From contig JAFYWX010000006.1 of assembly GCA_017546445.1 (NCBI GenBank), positions 1 through 64,000 on the forward strand: a stretch of 64,000 nt of DNA. Direction: 5' to 3'. The DNA is from Akkermansia sp. (GTDB lineage Bacteria; Verrucomicrobiota; Verrucomicrobiia; Verrucomicrobiales; Akkermansiaceae). Position numbers and translations under genes: made by a program. This document shows, piece after piece, positions 47,491 through 56,979 of this stretch (within the stretch, counting starts at the first letter, position 1; every line of letters begins with the position of its first letter). Under the pieces are notes generated by a model. That model saw only the letters and a list, made by a program, of their open reading frames with translations, was not told the DNA's origin and made no database searches.

Positions 47491-50097
47491 TTATAATTGC
47501 AGGGGGACCAGCGGGAGATGCTGCAGCGTAGACGGTGCGTTAATCTGCAACTCGGTGTCAATCACCGGGCCGTTCACCTCCTCCGGGGAATCGTCATCTG
47601 CGGCAGATACCTCCTCTGCCGAGGACGCAACATCCGACAGCTCAGTGGCATCCTTGTATCGGGGATTCAACACCAGGTCACAATCATAGGGATCTTCACC
47701 GATAAGCGCTGAGCTCTGCGGCAGCACCGGCACCACCGCCAGCACACGAGAGGAGTTCATATGCCCGGGATGCGTCTCCATGAAATCCACCAGAGAGGGA
47801 CTGCCGTCTCCATGAATGGAACACTGCCCCAGCGTTACATCTCCCTTGGGTATGTACTCCCGATAGGTGGGACGCACATAGCCGGGTTTTCCGTCCTTGA
47901 TGACAGTTTCAAAGCAGAAATTGGTTGCAATCTGGCCAGAGGACAGGCAGATTTCCACCTCCTCCGTATCCGGGGGAGTAGCAATATCTACGTCCGCGAA
48001 GCGGTCTTTGGCAGCTGTTACCACTGCGGCATAAACAGGCGCGCAGGTATCAGAGCCAAATGCCTGGGGATAAATCGGCTGGTGGTCATTGAGATACCCC
48101 ATCCAGATACCGCAGGTAAAGCTGCTGGTGTAACCAAACAACGCGTTGTCCGAGAAATCATAGTTGGTGCCAGTCTTGACCGCACCGGAAAAATGCTCCG
48201 GCAGCAGAGGCCGCACGCGCTGGGCAGACCCCCTCTCCATGGATTCACGCATGATGCTATGCAGGCGGTATGCGGTGCACGGAGAAGTGCTGCGCACCAT
48301 GTGGTGGGTCACAAACAGCGGATTTTCCCAGAGAATATTTCCATTGCTATCCGTAATTCTGGTAACGACATAGGGAGCAATGGGGCGCTTGCCCACATTC
48401 GGGAACACAGTGTAGGCCATGGTCACCTCCTTGAGCGATACCGGCTCTGTGCCCAGGTAGACGCGCGGATAATACTGTGGCTTGAGCTCTGTGCTGTTCG
48501 GATTACGCGGCGGAGGGGTTATACCAACCGAGGAGAGAGTATCCTGGAAACAGCGGGCGCCCTTGGTGGCATCGGACCCCAGAGCTATACCCAGGCGCGC
48601 AGAGGCCGCAATCTTGGACCATTCCAGGCTCTGACGCAGGGTGATGGAATCAAGATACCGCCCCTTCTCCACCTCCATGCCCCACTCACCCAGAATACCC
48701 TCCGAGCCGCCGATGCCGGCCAGGCGGTTATCCAGAGCATCGTCCAGAAGGCGGGAACTGGGGGTATAGCCGTTATCGAAGGCGCACATGTACAGGAACG
48801 GCAGCATGGCAGTGCCCACAGAGCGGCGACCGCTTTCGATGATATCGAAATTATCGCGTTCGAAGCTACGCCCGCCCACATATACAAGCACCCCGCCGGT
48901 AGCATTATCCACGGCAAACACGGCGCCATCCACATAGCGGTGCTGAGCGCAGCGCGGGTCTTTTGTCTCGTTGAACCGCACGTGGGCATAATCTTCCCGG
49001 GCCTCTATCTTTTCCAGCTGGGCCCGGAGGGAATTCTCTGCAGCCTCCTGCATGCGGCGGTCAATGGTGGTATAAATCTTGATACCACGGCTCTTGACGA
49101 TTTCCTCACCGCGCTCCGGATTCTGGAAGATACCGATAGCCTGCTGCTGAACCAGAGCGTGCAGGAATGAGGTGTTGCGCTTAATAGGCCTGGGGTTCAA
49201 GCCTAGTTCCGTCTCCTTCTGGCGTGCGGCCTCACCGGCGGTGAGCATACCGGCACGTTCCATGCGGTCAATCACATCGTTTCTCCACTTCCAGTTTAAC
49301 TGGGGGTTGCGAAGGGGATTGTAGTTTTCCGGGTTCTTGATAAGAGCGGCAATACTGGCAGCCTCGCGCACAGTCAAATCAGCAGGCTCCTTGCCGAAAT
49401 AGCCTAGCGACGCCGCGCGGATACCATAGAAACCGCGACCAAAGTACACACGGTTGATGTAGAACTCCAGAATCTGCTGCTTGTCATATTTCTTCTCAAT
49501 GCGCATGGCAAGGAAGATTTCGACAACCTTGCGCTCATAGCGGCTGCCGCCGCGGGCAGCGGTGCGCTGCTCCAGGTCATACGCATTTCGGGCAAGCTGC
49601 TGGGTAATGGTGGACGCACCCTGATTCGCCTGGCCACCTGCAGCCATGGCTTCCTTGATGGCGCGGATAATGCCTACCGGGTCAAAGCCGTTGTGCTCCC
49701 AGAAGTTTTTATCCTCCTGAGCCACCAGAGCATCCACCATGGACCGGGATATCTCGTTGTAGGGGACGTAGCTGCGGTTTTCATCATAGATACGGCCGAT
49801 TTCCTCGCCGTTCCGGTCATAGATGATGCAGGGATGGTCCAGGTTATTGATATCCTCCAGGTTGAACTCCTCTGCCCACTTCTGGTACTTGGCAGTAACC
49901 GAGACGAACAGAGCATAACCTATAAGAGACAGAGTAATGAGTGCTACGGAAATAACAATACTCACGCGCACAAACGCCCGCTTCCACCAACATCCGGGGC
50001 TACGGTGAATAACCGCCTTCTCCTTGGCTGCGCGCCGCTTGCGGCGCCTGTCGGCAGCGGCCTTGCGTGTATTCTGGTACTCGTCGAGATTTTCCAT
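47491..50097 (-). CDS. Class A penicillin-binding protein with degenerate transpeptidase site
   Basis: 868 residues from the ATG at 50097. A basic cytoplasmic head is followed by one helix (VSIVISVALITLSLIGYALF). The GT51 glycosyltransferase is intact: catalytic Glu128 in VAQEDKNFWEHNGFDP, then GASTITQQLARN (160-171) and KIYTTIDRRMQ at the domain boundary. In the transpeptidase domain the SxxK motif is replaced by T429-A-M-L432 (GTAMLPFLY, normally GSxxKPF.Y), and SxN by SKI (494-496); KTGT (641-644) remains. It should polymerise glycan but probably cannot cross-link or bind penicillin. An acidic tail (SSAEEVSAADDDSPEEV) ends it. It has its own promoter. Confidence 0.88.
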   Translation of the reverse strand: MENLDEYQNTRKAAADRRRKRRAAKEKAVIHRSPGCWWKRAFVRVSIVISVALITLSLIGYALFVSVTAKYQKWAEEFNLEDINNLDHPCIIYDRNGEEIGRIYDENRSYVPYNEISRSMVDALVAQEDKNFWEHNGFDPVGIIRAIKEAMAAGGQANQGASTITQQLARNAYDLEQRTAARGGSRYERKVVEIFLAMRIEKKYDKQQILEFYINRVYFGRGFYGIRAASLGYFGKEPADLTVREAASIAALIKNPENYNPLRNPQLNWKWRNDVIDRMERAGMLTAGEAARQKETELGLNPRPIKRNTSFLHALVQQQAIGIFQNPERGEEIVKSRGIKIYTTIDRRMQEAAENSLRAQLEKIEAREDYAHVRFNETKDPRCAQHRYVDGAVFAVDNATGGVLVYVGGRSFERDNFDIIESGRRSVGTAMLPFLYMCAFDNGYTPSSRLLDDALDNRLAGIGGSEGILGEWGMEVEKGRYLDSITLRQSLEWSKIAASARLGIALGSDATKGARCFQDTLSSVGITPPPRNPNSTELKPQYYPRVYLGTEPVSLKEVTMAYTVFPNVGKRPIAPYVVTRITDSNGNILWENPLFVTHHMVRSTSPCTAYRLHSIMRESMERGSAQRVRPLLPEHFSGAVKTGTNYDFSDNALFGYTSSFTCGIWMGYLNDHQPIYPQAFGSDTCAPVYAAVVTAAKDRFADVDIATPPDTEEVEICLSSGQIATNFCFETVIKDGKPGYVRPTYREYIPKGDVTLGQCSIHGDGSPSLVDFMETHPGHMNSSRVLAVVPVLPQSSALIGEDPYDCDLVLNPRYKDATELSDVASSAEEVSAADDDSPEEVNGPVIDTELQINAPSTLQHLPLVPLQL

Positions 50098-50112
50098 GCT
50101 TAAGCTATGTGC

Positions 50113-50141
50113 ACTATAGCAGAAAAGCCGCAATTTAGCAA
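50113..50141 (-). promoter_or_regulatory. Promoter of the PBP gene
   Basis: Minus strand: TTGCTA (50136-50141), 17-nt spacer, TATAGT (50113-50118). The leader is about 8 nt before the ATG at 50097. It lies in the 54-nt gap after cstA. Confidence 0.55.
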
Positions 50142-50151
50142 GCGGCAAATG

Positions 50152-51591
50152 CTACTCTTCTGAATATGGTTGCACGCGGGGATTGCGGCATTCAAAAGCA
50201 ATCTGGCATACCACGAGTCCGGCACAGGCAATCAGCCCGGCAGCCCACAGCGGGAGATTGATTCCGCACTCCGGAGCATAGAAGAAGAAGGTGATGCACA
50301 CCAGAGTCATGAACAGAGCCGGAAGCCAGGTGATGAAATACTGCTTCTGCCGGTCTCGCAGATAGGCAGAAATCGTCCAGAGCGTGATGCAGGACAGCGC
50401 CTGATTAGCCCAGCCGAAGTAACGCCAGATGGAGCTGAAATCCACCTGAGAAATAAAGATAACCAGCAGAAAAAGCGGCACGGCGAGCCCGAGGCGGGCC
50501 AGCGGCCTGCTCTGCTTCAGGTGCAGCACATCGGCCAGCATGAGGCGGCAGGAGCGCATAGCGGTATCGCCGCTGGTCACAGCCAGCACCACCACCCCCA
50601 GCACGGCCACCATACCACCATTTTCTCCCAGAAGATAAGTACAGGCGGAGCGGACAGCCGCTGCAGGGTTCGACACGATGAGCTGCTCCAAGGTCTGGTT
50701 ATCAGCCACCAGCACCTCACGCAATGTGAGGCCGACAACGGCCCACACCAGGGCCACCATGCCCTCCACCACCATGGCGCCATAGAACGCCAGGCGCAGG
50801 TTGGAGCACTTGCGGAGGCAGCGCACCATCATGGGGCTTTGCGTGGCGTGGAAGCCGGAAATAGCCCCGCAGGCAATCGTGACAAACAGCATGGGCCACA
50901 CCGAAGTGCCCTTCGGATGCACATTCGTGAAGAAATCCAGATTTGGCAGAACAGGATGCCCGCTCAAGGGTAGCATGACACCCAATCCAAGCGCCATGAA
51001 CAGGAACACAGCACCAAAAACAGGGTAAACGCGACCGATAATGGCACCGATGGGAAGCACCGTTGCGAGGAAATAATAGCCTAGAATCACCAGCGCCCAC
51101 TGCTGCGTTGTCAGAACACCCCAGATGGCTTGCAGCATGCCGGCAGGCAGCAGGGTAAACACCACACCCACCATGAGCAGCAGGAAAACGCAGATGAGAC
51201 GCATGGCATGACGCGCAGGCTCCCCCAGATTCTCGCCCACCAGCTCCGGTAGATTGGCACCGTTACGCTCGGCAGACATGGCAGCAGCCAGAAAATCATG
51301 CACAGCACCGGCCAGTATGCAGCCAAACACAATCCAGAGCAGCGCAACCGGCCCGAACAAACAGCCGGATATAGCCCCCACCACCGGCCCCAGCCCGGCG
51401 ATATTCAGCAGCTGAATCAGAAAGACGCGCCAGGTCGGCAGCGGCACATAGTCTACCCCATCTGGCATGGTGACACACGGCATCGGCTTGCTCTCATCGA
51501 GACCATACACGCGCTGCGCCAGCCGTCCATAAAACACATAGCCGAGAACCAGCAGAATCAGGCAAAGAAGGAATGCTATACAACCTGTCAT
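50152..51591 (-). CDS. cstA: Carbon starvation protein CstA-like transporter
   Basis: 479 residues from the ATG at 51591 (MTGCIAFLLCLILLVLGYVF). About a dozen hydrophobic helices; the CstA signature is LLNIAGLGPVVGAISG with the preceding GLDESKPMPCVTMPDGVDYV. It is shorter than E. coli CstA (701) and resembles the compact form. The family imports pyruvate or peptides under carbon limitation. A promoter (51617-51645) overlaps the terminator of the upstream gene. The PBP gene follows. Confidence 0.88.
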   Translation of the reverse strand: MTGCIAFLLCLILLVLGYVFYGRLAQRVYGLDESKPMPCVTMPDGVDYVPLPTWRVFLIQLLNIAGLGPVVGAISGCLFGPVALLWIVFGCILAGAVHDFLAAAMSAERNGANLPELVGENLGEPARHAMRLICVFLLLMVGVVFTLLPAGMLQAIWGVLTTQQWALVILGYYFLATVLPIGAIIGRVYPVFGAVFLFMALGLGVMLPLSGHPVLPNLDFFTNVHPKGTSVWPMLFVTIACGAISGFHATQSPMMVRCLRKCSNLRLAFYGAMVVEGMVALVWAVVGLTLREVLVADNQTLEQLIVSNPAAAVRSACTYLLGENGGMVAVLGVVVLAVTSGDTAMRSCRLMLADVLHLKQSRPLARLGLAVPLFLLVIFISQVDFSSIWRYFGWANQALSCITLWTISAYLRDRQKQYFITWLPALFMTLVCITFFFYAPECGINLPLWAAGLIACAGLVVCQIAFECRNPRVQPYSEE

Positions 51592-51597
51592 CTTATC

Positions 51598-51633
51598 AAA
51601 AAAATAAACCGCCGGGATTCTACACCCGACGGT
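51598..51633 (-). terminator. Terminator of the thioredoxin-like gene, overlapping the cstA promoter
   Basis: Minus strand: ACCGTCGGG (51625-51633) pairs with CCCGGCGGT (51608-51616, one G-T), followed by TTATTTTTTT. The loop TGTAGAAT contains the cstA -10 box. Confidence 0.8.
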
Positions 51634-51645
51634 TATGAAATTCAA
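51617..51645 (-). promoter_or_regulatory. Promoter of cstA, inside a terminator
   Basis: Minus strand: TTGAAT (51640-51645), 17-nt spacer, TAGAAT (51617-51622). Transcription should begin near 51610, leaving about 18 nt of leader. The spacer and -10 form the left arm and loop of the preceding gene's terminator. Confidence 0.6.
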
Positions 51646-51677
51646 GCCGATTGTATGACTACCCGAGGCGATTCATC

Positions 51678-52739
51678 TTAAAAATCATCGCCTTCGAAAT
51701 CACTGTCGCTCTGCTCCGCATCAGCATCAGCATCAGTGGTCGGCGTATCGTCATCAGATGCGGAAATGGTGGAACTGCTGCCGGAGCTGTTACCATCATC
51801 CGTGCGGTTATCGATGCGGTTAATCTCTGTGGGAATCGGCGTATCGGTAAGCTTACCACCTTCAACCCAGATTACCAGAGCACCTTCTGCATATGCGCCA
51901 TAGGTGGAATTGGGGTCAATGTTACGCATTTCGGTGTACAAGGCGCGCAGCCACTCCTTGGAAGCGGGTTTATTCTCCTCACCACCACGGCGGAGATGCC
52001 CGGCGTAGGCTGCCATAATCATCTGGCGCTGAAGCTTGGAATAGCCACCAGTGGCCATCATCTGGCGAATATGGGCATTAGCCTCTGCAAATGTCATGGT
52101 CTGCAGCTTTTCCACCACGCTGAGCGGGTCGAAACTCACGCGACTGCCCATCCCGGAACCGCCATCCAGATTTTTCTTATCTTCCTCATTGATAAGGCCT
52201 CCTGGCATACGGATGTCAATATCAGAAGCGGCCAGCAGCAAATCCGCACGCTTCTCTCCCTTTGCCTTTCTGGCCCTGTCCAGAATCTTCTCCTGAGCGT
52301 AGAAGTTATCCAACAGAACCTTGAGCGCCGCAAGTGCCGTTTCAGGGTCCTTCATTTCCTCCGGCTTCTGCACAATGCCACGCAGGTTACCTGCGGAGTC
52401 CACCACGGCCAGACAGGGATAACTGCGGATACCGCCCGGCAGTCGCTTGTTGCCCATGCGTTTCTCCATGTCCTTCTTCTCGCGGTCCGAGGGCATCTGG
52501 TACAGGGGCATTTCCAGGAATGTAGCCTGGCGAAGATAAGGCATAATCTTATTCTTCTTGACAAAAACCTCATACGTACGCTCACTTACCTTATCATAGT
52601 TGGCACCATAGATAAAGATAACGATGGGGTGCTTGCCCGTCTTGGCCAGAGCATCCGGATATGTGCGCGCGATAGCTGCCTGCAGAGGCGATGCCAGGAG
52701 TACAGCAAACGTGACTAGACTGAAAAACTTCTTCAACAT
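51678..52739 (-). CDS. Exported thioredoxin-fold-like protein without CxxC
   Basis: 353 residues. A signal peptide (KKFFSLVTFAVLLASPLQA) is followed by a thioredoxin-like stretch: HPIVIFIYGANYDKVSERTY, IRSYPCLAVVDSAGNLRG (cis-Pro region SYP and beta strand). The place of CxxC reads ANYDKVS, so there is no redox pair. The middle is helical with no family recognised, and the C-terminus is a Ser/Asp-rich low-complexity tail ending DSDFEGDDF. It is the last gene of a three-gene operon with the next two entries and ends at a terminator. A chaperone-like or binding role is possible. Confidence 0.65.
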   Translation of the reverse strand: MLKKFFSLVTFAVLLASPLQAAIARTYPDALAKTGKHPIVIFIYGANYDKVSERTYEVFVKKNKIMPYLRQATFLEMPLYQMPSDREKKDMEKRMGNKRLPGGIRSYPCLAVVDSAGNLRGIVQKPEEMKDPETALAALKVLLDNFYAQEKILDRARKAKGEKRADLLLAASDIDIRMPGGLINEEDKKNLDGGSGMGSRVSFDPLSVVEKLQTMTFAEANAHIRQMMATGGYSKLQRQMIMAAYAGHLRRGGEENKPASKEWLRALYTEMRNIDPNSTYGAYAEGALVIWVEGGKLTDTPIPTEINRIDNRTDDGNSSGSSSTISASDDDTPTTDADADAEQSDSDFEGDDF

Positions 52740-52754
52740 AATCTTCTCCTCGGG

Positions 52755-55304
52755 TTATTGGTTTTTCTGCGGCTTGCCATACACATAGAAACCGGCAATA
52801 CCAGGCTCATATTTATCGCCCTCGCGCAGCATGCGTACAAACTTACCGGCAGCTTCGCTCCCCTTCAGATTGAAGCGGATTTCGTTCCCCTTGATTTCAC
52901 CATTCGGGCGCACGCGATACCAGTTCTGGCCATCATCGGACACCTCCAGGTAGAACGGGCGATCCTTCTTGAGTTCCTTCTCATGGCTGATACAAACCAC
53001 ACCGGCGAGGTCACACTTCTTCTCCAGGCCTACAGTCAGACCGGATTTACCCTCGAACTTACCGGGCATGGTGCCACCAAAGCGCTGCAGCACACCCCAG
53101 TGCAGGCAGCACTGAGACATATCGCCGATGGTAGTGGCGGTATCAATCCAGCCTGTGGCAGACACTACAAAACCAGGGAAGCCCTTGATGCGGGGGCCCT
53201 TCTTGGGGAACTTCTTCTTGCACTTGTTGTAGGACAGCTTACCGATAGCCTGGAAGGTACGGCGTTCCTTATTCTTGGCGGCAGCGTGAATGGCTTCACC
53301 CAGCGTAGCCCAGGTTTCATCAATCTGCTTGCTGGAGGTACCCGTGCGGCTCATAGCCTGCACCAGCATGTTGGTAAATTCCTCCTGCACCTTGCCATCT
53401 CCCGCCGGGAGTTTGGATATATACCCAAGCCCCCAGGTCAGCACAGAACCGGAGTAGTCGGGGCGGCGCATAAGCACACGAAGCACCTCGCGCAGGTAGG
53501 CCGAGCGCTCTTCATTGGTGCGGCATGTGCCAATCTGGGCATCCAGAATAGGCGCAATATCCCAACGGTTCGCCCCCCAGTCCTTAAAGTGGCTAAACAA
53601 GCCGGAATACATCTTGTTAAGCTTATTGCGGTCCTTGATGAGGGGAGCCAGATTCGGATACACATAGCGGGCCTGCATGGTGGCGGCCGCGTGGAAATGC
53701 TCCTTACCCATGCCGTCCATCACTGCATCGTGCAGCGTCATCCACTTATCCACATCATTGGGTGCCTTGAGCTTGAGGTAAGCGGCATAGCGCTTAAGTG
53801 CCGGCCAGTTGTTCGGCTGCCCCTTCACCGCCACTTCATAACTGCTGAATGCGGCCTTCATCTTGCGGCGGGCAGTCAGGAAATCGGCCATTGCCACCAG
53901 CTGGTCAGCAGCGCAAGTCTTGAAACGCTCTTCATAGAGCTTCTGGGTAAGGTTAAGGAAGCCCCACTCATGCTCACCCCAGAATGTCTTGTGCAGGCTG
54001 TGCTGCCAGTAAATCGAATTACCACGATGCCATGTATTGCCAATGCGCATGGCATAAGCGCAGTGACCAGGCTCACCCATGGTGGCGGCAGGCAGACCAG
54101 CAGCCAGGGCACTGTATGTTGCATAGTGAGAGAGAGCACCACACACGCCACCGATTTCACGGTAGGCCCAGCCCGTCGTGAAATTCACGTACTTCCAGAT
54201 GGGAGCCAGATACTCCGAGGAGAACACTGAGTCACCAGCCACATTGCGCAGGCGGTATTCCAGCTGGCATTCTGCACCAAGATACTGTTCCATGGGCAGG
54301 CGTACATTATCACGATGCCAGGCCAGGTTGCGGGCACTGCCCCAGCTACCTGCACCATCGCTGGGCTGCATGCAGCCTGTCACAAAACGCGTTTCCCAGT
54401 ACTGAAGGTTGTCGAAGTGGGCGTTTAACTTACCCTCCTTCCAACTATCATTGTAATAATTAAAGCGCTTCAGCATGTCCTGCTCGCTCCAGCCCTCGCG
54501 GGCAAACTCCAGCGCAGTTGTCGTAGCGATACGTCGGGTTGCCGGAACCTTGAGCGCCTCTTCCCCTACCTGGGAATAAATGGTTTCAAGATAGGTAAGC
54601 GCCTTTTCCAGATTCTTGGTCGGACCGGAGTAAAGCAGATTCGTCATCCAGTTCAAATCAGACGTCAACGCCAACATCATGTCCTTGCCCTTCGGACGAG
54701 TGGTAACGCCACGAATGCCCTGGGAACCAGCCTTACGAATCAGCGTAAGCCGCGCAAGGTCCAGGCGATTCGCAGGTGACTCCATGTATTCCAGAATGGC
54801 AGCATCCGTCAGCTTACCCAATTTGCCGATAACACGGTCTGCAAGAGTGAAATATATTTTCTCGGGATCGGCCCAGTCATCCCGCTTGAATTCATCATTA
54901 GTATAATTATCCTTCTCCTGACGCTCCAGCTCGCCGACAAAGCGGCGGAATGCCCCCATGATGGTTGTGAATTGAGCATGCACACGAGCCTCGGGCACCA
55001 CGTTCTGCTTCGGGTCAATCGGCACATCATCCTCATCAAAGCTCTCATCATCCTGGCGGGTCACGCGGCGGTCCGGCACCGTTTCCTCCGGTGCTTCCAC
55101 CCATGCTGAATCAGAATCATCCACAGATTCATCATCATGACTCCAGTCATCCACCTCTGTTTCGCGGACTACAGGAGCCGCCTGCTCCGGTACTTTCGCA
55201 ACCTTCTTTTCAACCTTTGTGGGGAAAAACGCGGGGAAGAGCGCTATCCCCAGGCAGAAAAAGAGGAACGAGCCCGTTAATAACTTAATGAGTCTGGCTG
55301 TCAT
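52755..55304 (-). CDS. Large exported or anchored protein with transglutaminase-like and discoidin-like parts
   Basis: 849 residues. An N-terminal hydrophobic helix (LLTGSFLFFCLGIALFPAFF) is a signal or anchor, followed by an acidic, Asp/Glu/Val-rich region (about 30-105). In the centre, GGVCGALSHYATYSALAAGL and MGEPGHCAYAMRIGNTWHRG have the Cys...His spacing of a transglutaminase-like core; the third residue is unclear. Helical TPR-like segments follow. The last 130 residues (from KGFPGFVVSATGWIDTATTI to FYVYGKPQKNQ) look like an F5/8 discoidin-type carbohydrate-binding domain with LEVSDDGQNWYRVRP. It may act on a glycoprotein or wall target. Middle gene of the operon (gaps 26 and 15 nt). 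Confidence 0.65.
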   Translation of the reverse strand: MTARLIKLLTGSFLFFCLGIALFPAFFPTKVEKKVAKVPEQAAPVVRETEVDDWSHDDESVDDSDSAWVEAPEETVPDRRVTRQDDESFDEDDVPIDPKQNVVPEARVHAQFTTIMGAFRRFVGELERQEKDNYTNDEFKRDDWADPEKIYFTLADRVIGKLGKLTDAAILEYMESPANRLDLARLTLIRKAGSQGIRGVTTRPKGKDMMLALTSDLNWMTNLLYSGPTKNLEKALTYLETIYSQVGEEALKVPATRRIATTTALEFAREGWSEQDMLKRFNYYNDSWKEGKLNAHFDNLQYWETRFVTGCMQPSDGAGSWGSARNLAWHRDNVRLPMEQYLGAECQLEYRLRNVAGDSVFSSEYLAPIWKYVNFTTGWAYREIGGVCGALSHYATYSALAAGLPAATMGEPGHCAYAMRIGNTWHRGNSIYWQHSLHKTFWGEHEWGFLNLTQKLYEERFKTCAADQLVAMADFLTARRKMKAAFSSYEVAVKGQPNNWPALKRYAAYLKLKAPNDVDKWMTLHDAVMDGMGKEHFHAAATMQARYVYPNLAPLIKDRNKLNKMYSGLFSHFKDWGANRWDIAPILDAQIGTCRTNEERSAYLREVLRVLMRRPDYSGSVLTWGLGYISKLPAGDGKVQEEFTNMLVQAMSRTGTSSKQIDETWATLGEAIHAAAKNKERRTFQAIGKLSYNKCKKKFPKKGPRIKGFPGFVVSATGWIDTATTIGDMSQCCLHWGVLQRFGGTMPGKFEGKSGLTVGLEKKCDLAGVVCISHEKELKKDRPFYLEVSDDGQNWYRVRPNGEIKGNEIRFNLKGSEAAGKFVRMLREGDKYEPGIAGFYVYGKPQKNQ

Positions 55305-55330
55305 AGTAGCAGAAAGTTAAAGTAAGGAAA

Positions 55331-56869
55331 TTATCGCCCACGTGACTGAATAGCCTTATACGTGGTCCTTGCGGAGTGGCGAATTACAGAATCAGAATAT
55401 TCAAGGAAGGGTTCCACCACCGGCAGAGCATCAGAGGAGCCGCGTTCTTCGAGATACTTGAGAATTGTCGTGATAAGTCTGATATTGGTAGCCTTGGACA
55501 AACGATTGAGCAGCGGCGCCTGCACGCGGTATCCAAGCAGATTAAGCATATCACTCCATGCCATCGGGTTCTCACACCAGAAATCAATGATAGGCTCTAC
55601 CATGGAGTCCGGCTCCTCTCGGATCAAGAACTGAGTGACAGACGGCGCGATATCACGCTTGATAGAACGACGGGCCTCAAAATACTCCAGGCAGAAACGC
55701 ACGGCCTGCTTATCGCCTGGCTTGCAATATGTAACCAGAGCTTCAATCAAAGCAGTGTATGTATCATGGTCCGCTGCCCAGGGCTCATGCAGCACCTCCA
55801 CCAGGACATCACGGATTTCGCTGCGCAGAACGCCCACGTTTGATGCGGCCAGAGAACGGGCCGACATACGCACGCGCAAGGGGTCAAGGCACTTAAGCTC
55901 ATCAAGATTAGCGTTTACATAGGAATTATTCATGGGCGAGGTAAGCACATCTGTTGAATAGCGGCTCACCACATTCGCACGATCGGCATCAAATCTCACC
56001 TCATATATACCCTTCTCAGGCATTGCGTAGGTAAGGGTGCCGAATCGAGACAGCAGCCGTGAAATATTCTGAAGCTCACCAGGGATATTTACTGATACAT
56101 ACAATGCACCGTTGGCTCGCGTGTATGCACGGGTATACTGGGCCTGCAGAAGACGATTGAGCGCATCGCGCACCAGCTCACGCACCCGGCCATCGTGGTT
56201 ATCAATAAACACTGCGTAATTGCAGACGCGGCTAGACGAACGCTTCAGCGAAGTGAACACCTTCAAATCATCCTCTGTCAGCACAGGGCCAGAGGAGTCT
56301 ATCGGCGCGGTGAACGATTCCTGCAGCTCCAGCTGGCGAGTTCTTTCTGCAGCCTCAGCTTCCTGCCGCTCACGCTTGAGAAGCTCGGCTGCCAGCATAT
56401 CGGGCATGAACCAACCCACCCCCAGCAGAACACAGGCAAGAACACGCACCAGAAGCTTGAAACGAATGGATGAAGTTACCACCAATACAGCAGCAACAAC
56501 GCAAAGAACCATGGAAAAAAGGCGCTGGGACTCAATATCCAGCTCAGCCAGGAAAGTTACACCGGAATATTTATCGCTGATTAGGAAAAGGAACCCGCAG
56601 ATAAGAAAGATACACAAACCAAAAGCAAAGCGCAACTTGCCTGCAACACTGAAAGCCTGGCCGGAGGAGTAAATACCCCCCATCATCTCTGCACGGGCAG
56701 ACTGGCGGCGCATAGAAGCCTTGTACTCAGCAACAAGCTCCGCATGTTCCTTATCATCTAAACGAGGCGCCGCTGCGGTAAATTCATTCCGCAAACAGTC
56801 CGGGCATACATACTCATCCTCTTTAGTTGAATGAAATTTCCGTTGGCACTTACTGCACTCTATCTCCAT
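55331..56869 (-). CDS. Membrane protein with N-terminal zinc ribbon and C-terminal HEAT-like region
   Basis: 512 residues from the ATG at 56869 (MEIECSKCQRKFHSTKEDEY). Cys pairs CSKC and CPDC (residues 5-8 and 22-25) form a zinc ribbon. About four hydrophobic helices lie between residues 80 and 165 (FAFGLCIFLICGFLFLI, LFSMVLCVVAAVLVV and LVRVLACVLLGVGWFM), then a coiled Glu/Arg stretch (LLKRERQEAEAAERTRQLEL). The second half is helical, ending with HEAT-like units (LPVVEPFLEYSDSVIRHSAR). The ribbon would be cytoplasmic. It heads the three-gene operon and has a near-consensus promoter 11 nt upstream. Confidence 0.68.
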   Translation of the reverse strand: MEIECSKCQRKFHSTKEDEYVCPDCLRNEFTAAAPRLDDKEHAELVAEYKASMRRQSARAEMMGGIYSSGQAFSVAGKLRFAFGLCIFLICGFLFLISDKYSGVTFLAELDIESQRLFSMVLCVVAAVLVVTSSIRFKLLVRVLACVLLGVGWFMPDMLAAELLKRERQEAEAAERTRQLELQESFTAPIDSSGPVLTEDDLKVFTSLKRSSSRVCNYAVFIDNHDGRVRELVRDALNRLLQAQYTRAYTRANGALYVSVNIPGELQNISRLLSRFGTLTYAMPEKGIYEVRFDADRANVVSRYSTDVLTSPMNNSYVNANLDELKCLDPLRVRMSARSLAASNVGVLRSEIRDVLVEVLHEPWAADHDTYTALIEALVTYCKPGDKQAVRFCLEYFEARRSIKRDIAPSVTQFLIREEPDSMVEPIIDFWCENPMAWSDMLNLLGYRVQAPLLNRLSKATNIRLITTILKYLEERGSSDALPVVEPFLEYSDSVIRHSARTTYKAIQSRGR

Positions 56870-56879
56870 AGTCAGGGGC

Positions 56880-56908
56880 ATTCTACCAGATTAAAGCGTC
56901 CATTGCAA
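56880..56908 (-). promoter_or_regulatory. Promoter of the zinc-ribbon membrane protein operon
   Basis: Minus strand: TTGCAA (56903-56908), 17-nt spacer, TAGAAT (56880-56885), then GCCCCTG. The ATG at 56869 is 10 nt past the -10 box, leader about 3 nt. Confidence 0.65.
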
Positions 56909-56979
56909 GCCAGAATCAAGCTCGCACAGCGAGTATGAAGCAATTAACTGCTTTTGAATTTAAAATAAACAGGCGTTAT

